Shown piece by piece: positions 8,679-16,600 of a DNA stretch of 50,532 bases. Positions within the stretch are counted from its first letter, which is position 1. Each line of letters begins with the position of its first letter. This DNA comes from Phyllobacteriaceae bacterium. GTDB taxonomy: Bacteria > Pseudomonadota > Alphaproteobacteria > Rhizobiales > Rhizobiaceae. Under the pieces are notes generated by a model that was not told the origin of the DNA, did not search any database, and worked only from the letters and a program-made list of their open reading frames with translations. The stretch spans positions 1 to 50,532 of the forward strand of contig JAJUHJ010000007.1 of the NCBI GenBank assembly GCA_029279965.1, given 5' to 3'. The translations under genes and the position numbers were made by a program.

Positions 8679-10100
8679 ATGCTAAGCAGATTTTCCAGAA
8701 TGGATCGAAATCTGGCCGACTGCCGCATCAGATTTATCGAAGGGGAAGAAGGAATGCCGTCAAGGCAGCTCATCCGGCGGAGGATCAGCCCCTACGAGGA
8801 TAGCACCGTCTTGACGGACCCGTTGACCGGGCTCGGCAATTTGCGTCGGTTTATCGACAAGATTAACCGTCTTATTTCCGAGAGAGCCGACGATCCGGCC
8901 CCTTTCGCCATCGGCGTGGCGGATCTCGACGGCTTCAAACCGATCAACGACCTGTTCGGACGGGGAGCTGGTGATGCAATCCTGCAGCAGGTCGCCATGC
9001 GCCTGCGGGCGGCAATGGAGGAAAACGCCACCGTTACCCGGATCGGGGCCGACGAATTCGCCTTCCTTTTACCGATGGTCTTCAGCGAGGGAACGGCAGC
9101 GGAACGGGCGCAGATGCTGATTGAAATCCTGTCCGCACCCTACCATGTCGGGCAGCGCACCGCCCGTCTCTCCGCCTCGGCTGGCTGCTCCCTTTTCTAT
9201 TCGGAAGAGGATACGGCCGAACTCCTTTTGAGTAAGGCCGAGACTGCCCTCTACCAGGCCAAACGCAGCGGGCGCGGCACGGTCATGGTCTACACTCGCG
9301 AGATGGAAGACGCCGCCAAACGGGCGACACACATTGAGCAGGCGCTTCGACGCGCGGTGGCGGCAGGCGAGGTGGAGCCGCATTTCCAGCCTATCGTTGA
9401 CCTCTCGTCGCGGCAGGTCGTGGGATTCGAGACGTTGGCGCGCTGGACCGATCGCGATCTTGGCGAGGTGGCGCCGGCTGTCTTTATTCCCATTGCGGAG
9501 GAACGGGGCGTTATCGGACAATTGTCACAGCTCATGCTGAGGAAAGCCGCCCAGGCGGCGCGGGACTGGCCGAAGGAGCTGTTCCTCTCCTTCAATCTGT
9601 CGCCTTCTCAACTGGTCGACCAGAACACCGCCCAGCACATCTTGAATATCCTGGAGCAAACCTCATTCGACCCGCGCCGGCTGGAAATCGAGATCACCGA
9701 AAACGGGCTGATGAGCGATCCCGCGTCAGCCAAGCGGATCCTCCAGGATCTGCGTAGAAGAGGCATCCGGGTCTCGCTCGACGACTTTGGCACAGGCCAA
9801 TCGAGTCTTGGCCGGCTTCGTGAATTCGCTTTCGACAAGTTGAAAATCGACCGCACCTTCGTTTCTTCCATTCTCGACGACCGGCCCTCGGAGCACATCA
9901 TCCGCGCCATTCTGGCAATGTGCGAGGGTCTCGGCATGGAAGTCGTCGCCGAAGGCATCGAAGAGGAGGCGCAGGCGGAACGCCTGGTGCAGTTCGGTTG
10001 CAGCGGTGGTCAGGGCCATCTTTTTGGCAGGCCTCGGAATGCGCATCATACCCTCAGCTATCTGCATGAGAGCGTTTACCCGAGCAAGTATGCGGGCTAA
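8679..10100 (+). CDS. GGDEF-EAL protein, probable c-di-GMP phosphodiesterase
   Basis: Cyclic-di-GMP signalling protein, 473 aa, no membrane segment, no N-terminal sensor domain. Seen: GGDEF domain from about residue 46 (DPLTGLGN, ADLDGFKPIND), with the signature changed to GADEF (123-127) and no RxxD inhibitory site. The EAL domain starts near 233, with the signature ETL (251-253); the metal and catalytic set LSFNLSPSQL, EITEN, DDFGTG, KIDR and AEGIE looks intact. I infer an active phosphodiesterase whose GGDEF half is inactive or a GTP sensor. The start is uncertain: the ATG at 8754 has a better SD (GGGGAAGAAGGA) and would remove 25 residues. Confidence 0.88.
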   Translation: MLSRFSRMDRNLADCRIRFIEGEEGMPSRQLIRRRISPYEDSTVLTDPLTGLGNLRRFIDKINRLISERADDPAPFAIGVADLDGFKPINDLFGRGAGDAILQQVAMRLRAAMEENATVTRIGADEFAFLLPMVFSEGTAAERAQMLIEILSAPYHVGQRTARLSASAGCSLFYSEEDTAELLLSKAETALYQAKRSGRGTVMVYTREMEDAAKRATHIEQALRRAVAAGEVEPHFQPIVDLSSRQVVGFETLARWTDRDLGEVAPAVFIPIAEERGVIGQLSQLMLRKAAQAARDWPKELFLSFNLSPSQLVDQNTAQHILNILEQTSFDPRRLEIEITENGLMSDPASAKRILQDLRRRGIRVSLDDFGTGQSSLGRLREFAFDKLKIDRTFVSSILDDRPSEHIIRAILAMCEGLGMEVVAEGIEEEAQAERLVQFGCSGGQGHLFGRPRNAHHTLSYLHESVYPSKYAG

Positions 10101-10135
10101 CAACCGGTTTTTGGCAGTCGGGGCTTCACACCTAC

Positions 10136-10155
10136 GGAAACCGATTCCGGTTTTC
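10136..10155. repeat. short imperfect palindrome after the GGDEF-EAL gene
   Basis: GGAAACCG-ATTC-CGGTTTTC forms an imperfect 8-bp stem with one mismatch near its base. It lies 35 bp past the GGDEF-EAL stop. It resembles GAAACCGGTTTC-type intergenic palindromes I recall from rhizobia and may act as a transcript 3' end. No T tract follows. Confidence 0.3.
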
Positions 10156-10196
10156 ACACCGAATGCGATATCCTTGTGCATTCAAGCAAAGGCGAG

Positions 10197-10973
10197 ATGG
10201 TCACAATGATGCCCACTGAACGATTTCCGGATCTCGAAAACGCCTCCGTGCTGATCACCGGCGGCGGCTCGGGAATCGGTGCAGCCCTTACCGAAGCGTT
10301 CCTGCGGCAGGGTGCGCGCGTTGCCTTTATCGACATCGCCGAGGACCAAAGCCGCGCTCTGTGCGATACCCTGCGGGGCACTCTGCATCGGTCACCGCTT
10401 TATCTCCACGCTGACCTGCGCGATATCGCCTCCCTGCGTCAGGCGGCAGCAGACGCTGCCGAGGCCCACGGGCCGATTTCAGTTTTGGTGAACAATGCCG
10501 CGCGCGACGATCGCCACGAGATCGAGGAGGTCACGCCTGAATACTGGGACAACAACCAGGCAATCAACCTGCGCCCCTTCTTCTTTGCCGCTCAGGCCGT
10601 CATACCGGGCATGAAAACGGCCGGCGGCGGATCGATCATCAATTTTTCCTCTACGTCATACATGATCAACCAGGGAGACCTGCCTGCCTACACGGCGGCA
10701 AAGGGCGGGATTGTCGGCCTTACCAAGGGGCTTGCCGGGGCGTTGGGACCCTATGGAATCCGCGTTAATGCCATTGCGCCCGGCTGGGTGATGACGGAAC
10801 GCCAGAAGGCGCTCTGGGCAAGCGATGACGACTTGGAGAGCCATGTTGCACGTCAGTGCCTGAAAAGGACACTTCAGCCGGCGGATATGGTGGGGCCATG
10901 CCTCTTCCTTGCATCCAGCCTTTCCCAGGCTATGACGGCGCAGACACTTATTGTTGATGGGGGTTTTCTATGA
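10197..10973 (+). CDS. SDR-family sugar dehydrogenase (probable)
   Basis: Short-chain dehydrogenase/reductase, about 258 aa, classical type. Seen: cofactor-binding TGGGSGIG near the N-terminus, NNAARDD, catalytic Ser in NFSSTS, YTAAK (the YxxxK pair), and the PGWVMTERQ segment. The acidic residue after beta-2 (FIDIAED) suggests NAD preference. It overlaps the next gene by 4 bp (ATGA). That gene is an SMP-30 lactonase, so a sugar 1-dehydrogenase making an aldonolactone, in an oxidative pentose or hexose route, is the best inference. The substrate is not visible. Start: ATG at 10197 with AAGG upstream; ATGs at 10206 and 10209 are alternatives. Confidence 0.8.
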   Translation: MVTMMPTERFPDLENASVLITGGGSGIGAALTEAFLRQGARVAFIDIAEDQSRALCDTLRGTLHRSPLYLHADLRDIASLRQAAADAAEAHGPISVLVNNAARDDRHEIEEVTPEYWDNNQAINLRPFFFAAQAVIPGMKTAGGGSIINFSSTSYMINQGDLPAYTAAKGGIVGLTKGLAGALGPYGIRVNAIAPGWVMTERQKALWASDDDLESHVARQCLKRTLQPADMVGPCLFLASSLSQAMTAQTLIVDGGFL

Positions 10974-11848
10974 ACGATATCGCGGTCTCGGTCCTGTCGG
11001 AAATCGCCTGCCATCTGGGGGAGGGTCCAAGCTACGATGCGCGCACGGACTCTCTCTTCTGGTTCGATATTCTCGAACGCAAGCTTCTGCAGCACCGCTT
11101 TTCTGAAGGAAAAACAGACATTCACCCGCTGCCGATGATGGCAAGCGCTCTGGCAGACGTCGATGCGGAACGTCAGCTTCTTGTGACGGAAACGGGCCTG
11201 CAATTGCGCAACCGCGCCTCGGGCGCTCTGGAGATGCTGGCAGAAGTTGAAGCGGACCGGGCAGACACGCGCTCCAACGATGCTCGCCCCCATCCATCGG
11301 GCTCGTTATGGTTTAGCATGATGGGGAGGAAAGCGGAGGAGCAGGCCGGCACCATCTATTGGTTCTTCAAGGGCGAGGTGCGCCGCCTGTTCTCGCACAT
11401 CACCATTCCCAATGCGATCTGCTTCTCGCCGGACGGAGCGATCGGTTATTTTGCCGATACGCACGAGAACCGGCTGTACCGCGTCGCATGCGATCCGGAA
11501 ACGGGCTTGCCGGTAGATGATCCCGTCCTGACGGTGGAAGGAAACCAGATGCCCGGCGGCATCGACGGAGCTGTGGTGGACAAGCAGGGCACATTGTGGA
11601 ACGCGCGCTGGGGCGGTGCAAGAATCGATGCGTGGAGTCCACGCGGCGAACTGATCCGCAGCATCCAGATGCCGGCGCGCCAGGTTTCCTGTCCTGCCTT
11701 TATCGGCGCGGATGCAAGCCGCCTCATTGCCACCTCGGCTTTCGAAAACATGGATGAAGAGGCCCGCGCGGCCGACCCGCAAGCCGGACAGACCTTTATC
11801 ATCGATCTTGAAGTCGAGGGGCGACTGGACCCACCGGTGCAGATCTAG
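10970..11848 (+). CDS. SMP-30/gluconolactonase family lactonase
   Basis: Six-bladed beta-propeller metal-dependent lactonase, 292 aa. Seen: GEGPSYDARTDSLFWFDI with the metal-ligand Glu near residue 18, SNDARPHPSGSLWF, PNAICFSPDG with the ligand Asn, and PGGIDGAVVD with the ligand Asp. The set of ligands appears complete. It probably opens the lactone formed by the upstream SDR, to which it is translationally coupled. No dehydratase or sugar transporter follows, so the rest of the pathway must be elsewhere. It converges on the RlpA-like gene with 36 bp between them. Confidence 0.88.
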   Translation: MNDIAVSVLSEIACHLGEGPSYDARTDSLFWFDILERKLLQHRFSEGKTDIHPLPMMASALADVDAERQLLVTETGLQLRNRASGALEMLAEVEADRADTRSNDARPHPSGSLWFSMMGRKAEEQAGTIYWFFKGEVRRLFSHITIPNAICFSPDGAIGYFADTHENRLYRVACDPETGLPVDDPVLTVEGNQMPGGIDGAVVDKQGTLWNARWGGARIDAWSPRGELIRSIQMPARQVSCPAFIGADASRLIATSAFENMDEEARAADPQAGQTFIIDLEVEGRLDPPVQI

Positions 11849-11884
11849 TCGATGAGATAAGGTCCTGCCTCGTTTTGCGGCAAG

Positions 11885-12244
11885 CTATCCCGCGCCTTCG
11901 AGGCATACTTTTGTATGGCCGGCCCGCAGAAAGCCCAGCTTTTCCGCCGCAGCTTTGGACAGATCGAGAATCCGGCCGCTCACGAAAGGCCCTCGATCAT
12001 TGATGCGCACAACCACAGCTTTGCCGTTCCGGCGATTGACCACCTTCACCTTCGTTCCGAACGGCAAGCTGCGATGGGCGGCGGTCATTGCCGCGGGATT
12101 CATCCGTTCTCCCGAGGCAGTTGTGGATGTTAGAGCATACCATGATGCCCCGCCGCATTGAGCCTTCGCCGCCGATGGAACAATGGCCAGGAATACGACT
12201 GCGGCGAAGGAACAAATTCCTCGCCGGCGAAACACGTCCTTCAT
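11885..12244 (-). CDS. RlpA-like double-psi beta-barrel exported protein
   Basis: Exported protein of 119 aa. Seen: signal peptide with cleavage after SAAKA (about residue 28), then one double-psi beta-barrel domain: [55 protein letters not shown]. The Asp in INDRGPF matches the RlpA catalytic residue. There is no SPOR domain and no lipobox, so this is the short form. It may be a peptidoglycan lytic transglycosylase or a structural DPBB protein. Start at 12244 with GGAGGG upstream; the TTG at 12280 is rejected. Confidence 0.85.
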   Translation of the reverse strand: MKDVFRRRGICSFAAVVFLAIVPSAAKAQCGGASWYALTSTTASGERMNPAAMTAAHRSLPFGTKVKVVNRRNGKAVVVRINDRGPFVSGRILDLSKAAAEKLGFLRAGHTKVCLEGAG

Positions 12245-12268
12245 CGACCTACCCTCCGGTACTCTCAA

Positions 12269-12294
12269 GTCACTATTCAACCGCGCGTAGTGAC
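12269..12294. promoter_or_regulatory. inverted repeat upstream of the RlpA-like gene
   Basis: Perfect 7-bp arms GTCACTA/TAGTGAC with a 12-bp spacer, 25-50 bp upstream of the RlpA-like start codon. The position suits an operator or a leader hairpin. No known regulator is matched. Confidence 0.35.
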
Positions 12295-12441
12295 GGATTG
12301 CGGCAGGGGTGCGAAGTTGGAGGATGAACCGGCAGCCAGCCGAATCAACTTTCGTGAAGAAGTGTTACTGCTGTATGGAGCGATTGCGGACTGTCCCGCC
12401 AGGCGCGTCTTCCACGCAAGACCGACAGCAGCGGCCATGCC

Positions 12442-13056
12442 TCAATCGCGAACGGAACCGACAACCAGGTTGTTATCGTCGCGCAGGCTTACCCAACGGC
12501 CGGTGTGATGGCTCGCTTGCCTTTTGAGGTATCTGTAGTTCGTGTCGCTCCAGAGCCTCACCTCCTCGTCCAGATTGTCGAGGATGAGATCGCCCCGGTC
12601 CGTCCGCACCGTCAGCACGGCATGGCCTTCACCATCGCGCTTGCGCACAACGGTAATCAGAAGATTGGACAGCGAGATGCCCGCGTCGTTCAACCGGCGA
12701 CGTTTCTCCAGAACGTAATCCTCGCAGTCCCCGACACCGTTGACAGGATACGTCCAGACCTCTTTCCGGCCGTAGATTTCCTGATCGCTCATCGGCTTGA
12801 TCGCGCTGTTGACTGCGGCATTTACCGCGACGATCTTTTCCCACAGCGCATTGGTCATCCTTGTGGGTCCCGCGTCGCGGCTGCGTACAGCACATTCGCT
12901 CGGCATTTCCTTGCAAAATTGGAAATGTCCGATCGGTTGTGACGTGAGACCACCGGTAGCCATCAGGCCGGATCCGGCCGCCGGTCCAGCGCCGCCCCAC
13001 ACCGTGGCTACGCATAATGTTATTGCGGTAATGACACCCGCCCGCCTCGCAGCCAT
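12442..13056 (-). CDS. transglutaminase-like cysteine peptidase (BTLCP, DUF920)
   Basis: Exported protein of 204 aa, bacterial transglutaminase-like cysteine proteinase family. Seen: an N-terminal hydrophobic signal (about residues 8-30), then the catalytic triad Cys111 in GVGDCEDYVLEKR, His145 in GEGHAVLTV and Asp160 in LILDNL. LapG, the periplasmic protease that releases the LapA adhesin, belongs to this group, but no lapA or lapD gene is here, so that role is not claimed. Rhizobiales carry several paralogues. A TTGACA/TTAAAT promoter lies just upstream. Confidence 0.85.
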   Translation of the reverse strand: MAARRAGVITAITLCVATVWGGAGPAAGSGLMATGGLTSQPIGHFQFCKEMPSECAVRSRDAGPTRMTNALWEKIVAVNAAVNSAIKPMSDQEIYGRKEVWTYPVNGVGDCEDYVLEKRRRLNDAGISLSNLLITVVRKRDGEGHAVLTVRTDRGDLILDNLDEEVRLWSDTNYRYLKRQASHHTGRWVSLRDDNNLVVGSVRD

Positions 13057-13093
13057 TCAGCCGCTCCCGATATGTTATTTCTCGTTAACAGTA

Positions 13094-13123
13094 ATTTAAC
13101 GAAGTTCGGGTGCCGCCTGTCAA
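13094..13123 (-). promoter_or_regulatory. sigma-70-type promoter of the BTLCP gene
   Basis: On the minus strand TTGACA (13118-13123), an 18-bp spacer, then TTAAAT (13094-13099, 4 of 6). The predicted start near 13087 gives a leader of about 30 nt. Confidence 0.5.
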
Positions 13124-13200
13124 TCGTGAATAGCCGCTATGGTTACCGGGCGCGACGATTTGCGCGTGGATAGCGGGGATATGTGACCTAACCGCTACGC

Positions 13201-14436
13201 TCACCGCGCCTTGGCGTGCGCTTTCATGAAGGCAGTGATTTTCGGCGCGATACCGGCTCTGAATCGCGAGCCGTTGAAGACGCCATAATGTCCCACTTCC
13301 GGTTCCAGATGGTGGGCGCGCATGGATTGCGGAATGTTGATGCACAATTCGTGCGCGGCCTCCGTCTGGCCCACGCCCGAGATATCGTCGTTCTCACCCT
13401 CGACCGTCAGCAGGGCGACAGAGCGTATCGTTGCAGGATCGACGTGCTCGCCGTGATGCGTCATCTCGCCCTTCGGCAATGTGTGGCGGATGAAAACCGT
13501 CTCGACCGTCTGGAGATAGAATTCCGCCGGCAGATCCATGACCGCAAGATACTCGTCGTAGAATTCTCTGTGCTTTTCGGCCGAGTCGCCGTCATTCTTC
13601 ACCAGGTTGAGGAAGAACTCCCTGTGAGCAACGACGTGGCGGTCGAGATTCATTCCCATGAAACCGGAAAGCTGGAGAAAACCGGGATAGACTTCACGCA
13701 TGAAGCCCGGATTGGGCCACGGCACCTGCATGACGACGTTGTTGCGGAACCAGTCGAGGCCATATTCCCGCGCAAGCCGGTTGACGGCGGTGGGGTTGCG
13801 CCGCGTGTCGACCGGGCCGCCCATCAGCACCATGGAGGAAGGGAGATTCCGGTCGCCGCGCGCCTCCATCAGCGCGACCGCGGCAAGCACCGGGACCGAC
13901 GGCTGGCACACCGCCATCACCGCACTGCCCGGACCGAGAAAGCCGAAAATATCCACGAGATAGTCGATGTAATCGTCAAGATCGAACCGGCCGTCCGACA
14001 GCGGTACCATGCGCGCATCCGTCCAGTCGGTGATGTAGACGTCCGCGTGCGGCAGCATCGCCTCCACCGTGCCGCGAAGCAGCGTCGCGTAATGGCCGGA
14101 AAGCGGCGCCACCATCAGGAGCTTGGGTGCAGGCCGGCTGCCGGCCGGCATGTCGCGCTCAAAGCGGATCAAGCGGCAAAAGGGCCGTGACCAGACCACT
14201 TTTTCGCTTACCGCGATGGGCTTGCCGTCAACCGTCGTCTCCCGGATGCCGAATTCGGGCTTTGCGTAGCGTCGGGTCGTGCGTTCGAATACCTCCGCCG
14301 CGGCGGCGATCGAGCGTCCCCAGGCAGTGGCAGCGGCAGGATTGCGCGGGCTGGAATAAAATTGGCGCACAGCATCCGCATAAGCTCGGGCGGGGGCCAG
14401 CGCGGCGTGCTGAAGCTCATAAAGCTGGTAGTACAT
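13201..14436 (-). CDS. phaZ: intracellular polyhydroxyalkanoate depolymerase
   Basis: Intracellular PHA depolymerase, 411 aa, which mobilises poly-3-hydroxybutyrate granules. Seen: the N-terminal MYYQLYELQHAALAPARAYA characteristic of this family, PLSGHYATLLRGTVE, TDWTDARMVP, and a nucleophile elbow in which the residue is Cys177 (AVCQPS) rather than Ser, as in the Ralstonia PhaZ1 type. A C-terminal His lies near EPEVGHYGVF. AAGG precedes the start. A PhaR-like palindrome lies 62-83 bp upstream, which suggests the gene is tied to polymer level. Confidence 0.93.
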   Translation of the reverse strand: MYYQLYELQHAALAPARAYADAVRQFYSSPRNPAAATAWGRSIAAAAEVFERTTRRYAKPEFGIRETTVDGKPIAVSEKVVWSRPFCRLIRFERDMPAGSRPAPKLLMVAPLSGHYATLLRGTVEAMLPHADVYITDWTDARMVPLSDGRFDLDDYIDYLVDIFGFLGPGSAVMAVCQPSVPVLAAVALMEARGDRNLPSSMVLMGGPVDTRRNPTAVNRLAREYGLDWFRNNVVMQVPWPNPGFMREVYPGFLQLSGFMGMNLDRHVVAHREFFLNLVKNDGDSAEKHREFYDEYLAVMDLPAEFYLQTVETVFIRHTLPKGEMTHHGEHVDPATIRSVALLTVEGENDDISGVGQTEAAHELCINIPQSMRAHHLEPEVGHYGVFNGSRFRAGIAPKITAFMKAHAKAR

Positions 14437-14497
14437 CGCAGACCTTCAGGCGGTCCGCAGACGGGAGCTTTGTATCATGCGCCCTACCGTAGCGCAT

Positions 14498-14519
14498 TTT
14501 TTGTGCGTTGCAACAAAAA
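14498..14519. promoter_or_regulatory. putative PhaR/AniA-type operator upstream of phaZ
   Basis: Perfect inverted repeat TTTTTGT/ACAAAAA with an 8-bp centre that carries TGC-GTT-GCA. PhaR of Rhodobacter and Paracoccus is known to bind CTGC-N3-GCAG-like sites near PHA genes; here the core matches TGC-N3-GCA. On the minus strand TTGCAA-N16-TACGGT may be the promoter, so the operator would cover its -35. Confidence 0.45.
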
Positions 14520-14595
14520 CGCGACGCCCCACTCGGCTGCATTCCTGCGTCCCGGCCTCCCATCTCCGGCCATCCACACATCCTGGACGTATGTT

Positions 14596-15306
14596 CTATC
14601 CGTTAATCCGGGCGGCACGTATTTCCTGCACGATCGCTTCGGCAGCCGCCTTTCGGTCGGCGGCGTGGAGAACGGGCCGAGCAACGACGAGATGGCTGGC
14701 GCCGGCGCGGATCGCATCGGCCGGGGAGACCACCCGCTTCTGATCTCCATGATCGGCACCTGCCGGCCGAATTCCCGGGGTGACAACGGCAAGGTCCGGG
14801 CCGAGCATGGCACGAACGTCACGTGCCTCGGCAGCGGAACAGACGATGCCGCCCATGCCGGCATCCCGAGCCTGTTCGGCACGCCGCCGCACCAGCGTAT
14901 GCGGATCATGACCGTAGCCGGCGTCCAACAGATCCTGCTCGTCCATCGAGGTCAGCACCGTAACCCCCAGGAGGCAGAGGCCGGAGCCTTCCGCCGCGGC
15001 AACCGCAGCACGCATGACCTTCGGATAAGCATGCACCGTCAGCATATGGATGCCCATGCGGGCAATGTTCTCGACACCGCGAGACACCGTGTTGTCGATG
15101 TCGAGAAGTTTCATGTCCAGGAAGACCTGCTTGCCGTCGCTGACAAGGTCCCGGGCAAAGTCCAGTCCGCCAGCGAAAGCGAGCTGATAGCCAATCTTGT
15201 AAAAGGAAACGCTGCTTCCCAATTCGGCAACCACGCGTTCCGCTTCCGCGACGCCGGGTACGTCCAGACCAACGATCAGGCGTTTGCCCGCTTCGTCATT
15301 CATCAT
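14596..15306 (-). CDS. pyrF: orotidine 5'-phosphate decarboxylase
   Basis: Last step of UMP synthesis, converting OMP to UMP and CO2; 236 aa, soluble TIM barrel. Seen: LIVGLDVPG at the N-terminus, the catalytic [26 protein letters not shown] and the phosphate-binding [10 protein letters not shown]. The start overlaps the stop of the upstream FMN reductase gene by 4 bp. pyrF therefore appears to be transcribed with dnaJ-pmtA, an arrangement I recall from other Rhizobiales. A 159-bp gap with no clear terminator precedes phaZ. Confidence 0.95.
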   Translation of the reverse strand: MMNDEAGKRLIVGLDVPGVAEAERVVAELGSSVSFYKIGYQLAFAGGLDFARDLVSDGKQVFLDMKLLDIDNTVSRGVENIARMGIHMLTVHAYPKVMRAAVAAAEGSGLCLLGVTVLTSMDEQDLLDAGYGHDPHTLVRRRAEQARDAGMGGIVCSAAEARDVRAMLGPDLAVVTPGIRPAGADHGDQKRVVSPADAIRAGASHLVVARPVLHAADRKAAAEAIVQEIRAARING

Positions 15307-15896
15307 AGGTCCATCCGCGTTGAAAACAGCCGCGCATGCTCAATCAGCGCGCGGCAGGTTTTCGACATAGCCTGTTTCAACCTGTCCTCCACGAAATCGC
15401 CATTGCCGTCGAATGCCTCCTGCGCCCGCGGAACGGAGCATTGCGGCGTAACGACTTCCGCCTGGCAATGGACCAGAATGGCACGCAAATGGTTGATGGC
15501 GCGTACACCCGCAAAACTGCCGTTGGAGGACGAGCAGAGGGCGGTGGACTTGCCGCTGAACGCCCGCATCGGCTTTGCCTGCACATCCGTCTTGACGCGG
15601 CTCACCCAGTCGATGGTGTTCTTCAGGAGCGGTGGCAGCGAGGACTTGTATTCGGGGGTCGCAATCAGGAGGCCGTCATGGGCGGCGATCATCCGCGCCA
15701 GCTTGACGGCGTTGTCCGGCACACCCTTTTCACGCTCAAGATCCTGGTCAAGGAGAGGGAGAGGATAGTCGGCAAGCGAGATCCGCGTGACATCGGCACC
15801 CTGCAGAGCCAGCTCTTTCACCGCCGCATCGGCGGTTTTCCCGCTCAGCGCACCGCTGCGCGTGGAGCCCGCGAAAACGAGAATCTTCGGCGTCAT
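15303..15896 (-). CDS. NADPH-dependent FMN reductase family protein
   Basis: Flavodoxin-like NAD(P)H:FMN reductase/azoreductase family, 197 aa. Seen: [16 protein letters not shown] for FMN phosphate binding, then [22 protein letters not shown], the conserved PEYxxSxPxxLKNxID motif. It probably reduces FMN, quinones or other small electrophiles; the substrate cannot be read from sequence. The start at 15896 has AAGGAG 7 bp upstream; the ORF track start is 69 codons too early. It sits between pmtA (28-bp gap) and pyrF (4-bp overlap). Confidence 0.88.
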   Translation of the reverse strand: MTPKILVFAGSTRSGALSGKTADAAVKELALQGADVTRISLADYPLPLLDQDLEREKGVPDNAVKLARMIAAHDGLLIATPEYKSSLPPLLKNTIDWVSRVKTDVQAKPMRAFSGKSTALCSSSNGSFAGVRAINHLRAILVHCQAEVVTPQCSVPRAQEAFDGNGDFVEDRLKQAMSKTCRALIEHARLFSTRMDL

Positions 15897-15924
15897 CGGC
15901 TCTCCTTTGTCGGCGACAATGCCA

Positions 15925-16536
15925 TCAGGTGTGGCTGCCGCGGCGATATAACCACAGATGCGTCGGCGGAATGTTCCGGATGATGAAATCGAACCGCGCG
16001 ACTGAGTAATCGCCCCGCCCCGGCGGCACTGGCGACAGCGCGCCGTAGGTGAGCTGCACGACGGGCCTTCCAGGCGGCAGAATGTCAAGAAGGCTTTCCA
16101 CAAGCGATATCCGCTTCTCGAGCGGGAAATTGAGCAGCGGGAGGCCGCTGATCACGCTGTCGAAACGATGCTCCTTCCAGGGCGCGAGCACCGTTTCGAG
16201 ATCGAAGGCATCACCCTCGACAATGTTTACGCCGGGGAAGTCCTCGCGCAGCCTTTCGGCGAAATCGGGGGAGTATTCGACGGAGACCAGGTTTTCCGGC
16301 TTCACGCCACGCTCCAGAATGGCGCGCGTGATGACGCCCGTGCCGGGGCCGAGTTCCAGAACCAGATCATCGGCGCGTTCCGGCCGTACGATGGAAGCCA
16401 TTCGCCTTGCCGTGACACCGCTCGTCGGGATGATGGAGCCGACTGCCTTCGGCCGTTCCATCCAACCGCGAAAAAACCGCAGCTCCTCATCGAACCGGGC
16501 GATAATCGCCCTGCGCACGTCCAGCGATTTACCCAT
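15925..16536 (-). CDS. pmtA: PmtA-type phosphatidylethanolamine N-methyltransferase
   Basis: SAM-dependent class I methyltransferase, 203 aa. Seen: the family N-terminus FDEELRFFRGWMERPKAVGS, a basic amphipathic stretch likely to touch the membrane, motif I ELGPGTG (61-67), VEYSPDFAERL, and VISGLPLLNFP. These match the Sinorhizobium/Agrobacterium PmtA group, which methylates phosphatidylethanolamine stepwise to phosphatidylcholine. The neighbourhood (dnaJ upstream, pyrF downstream) agrees. GAGGAGG lies 6 bp before the ATG. An rRNA adenine methyltransferase relative is the main alternative and is less likely. Confidence 0.85.
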   Translation of the reverse strand: MGKSLDVRRAIIARFDEELRFFRGWMERPKAVGSIIPTSGVTARRMASIVRPERADDLVLELGPGTGVITRAILERGVKPENLVSVEYSPDFAERLREDFPGVNIVEGDAFDLETVLAPWKEHRFDSVISGLPLLNFPLEKRISLVESLLDILPPGRPVVQLTYGALSPVPPGRGDYSVARFDFIIRNIPPTHLWLYRRGSHT

Positions 16537-16600
16537 GCACGTCCTCCTCGGCGTATTTCTTCATCCCGCTGCCGCCCGCATCCTCGAAACGCGGCAGCGG

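Noticed and set aside
14362-15768. 468-aa plus-strand ORF over pyrF and the FMN reductase gene
   Set aside because: Antisense to two well-supported genes; the composition is that of a complement frame.
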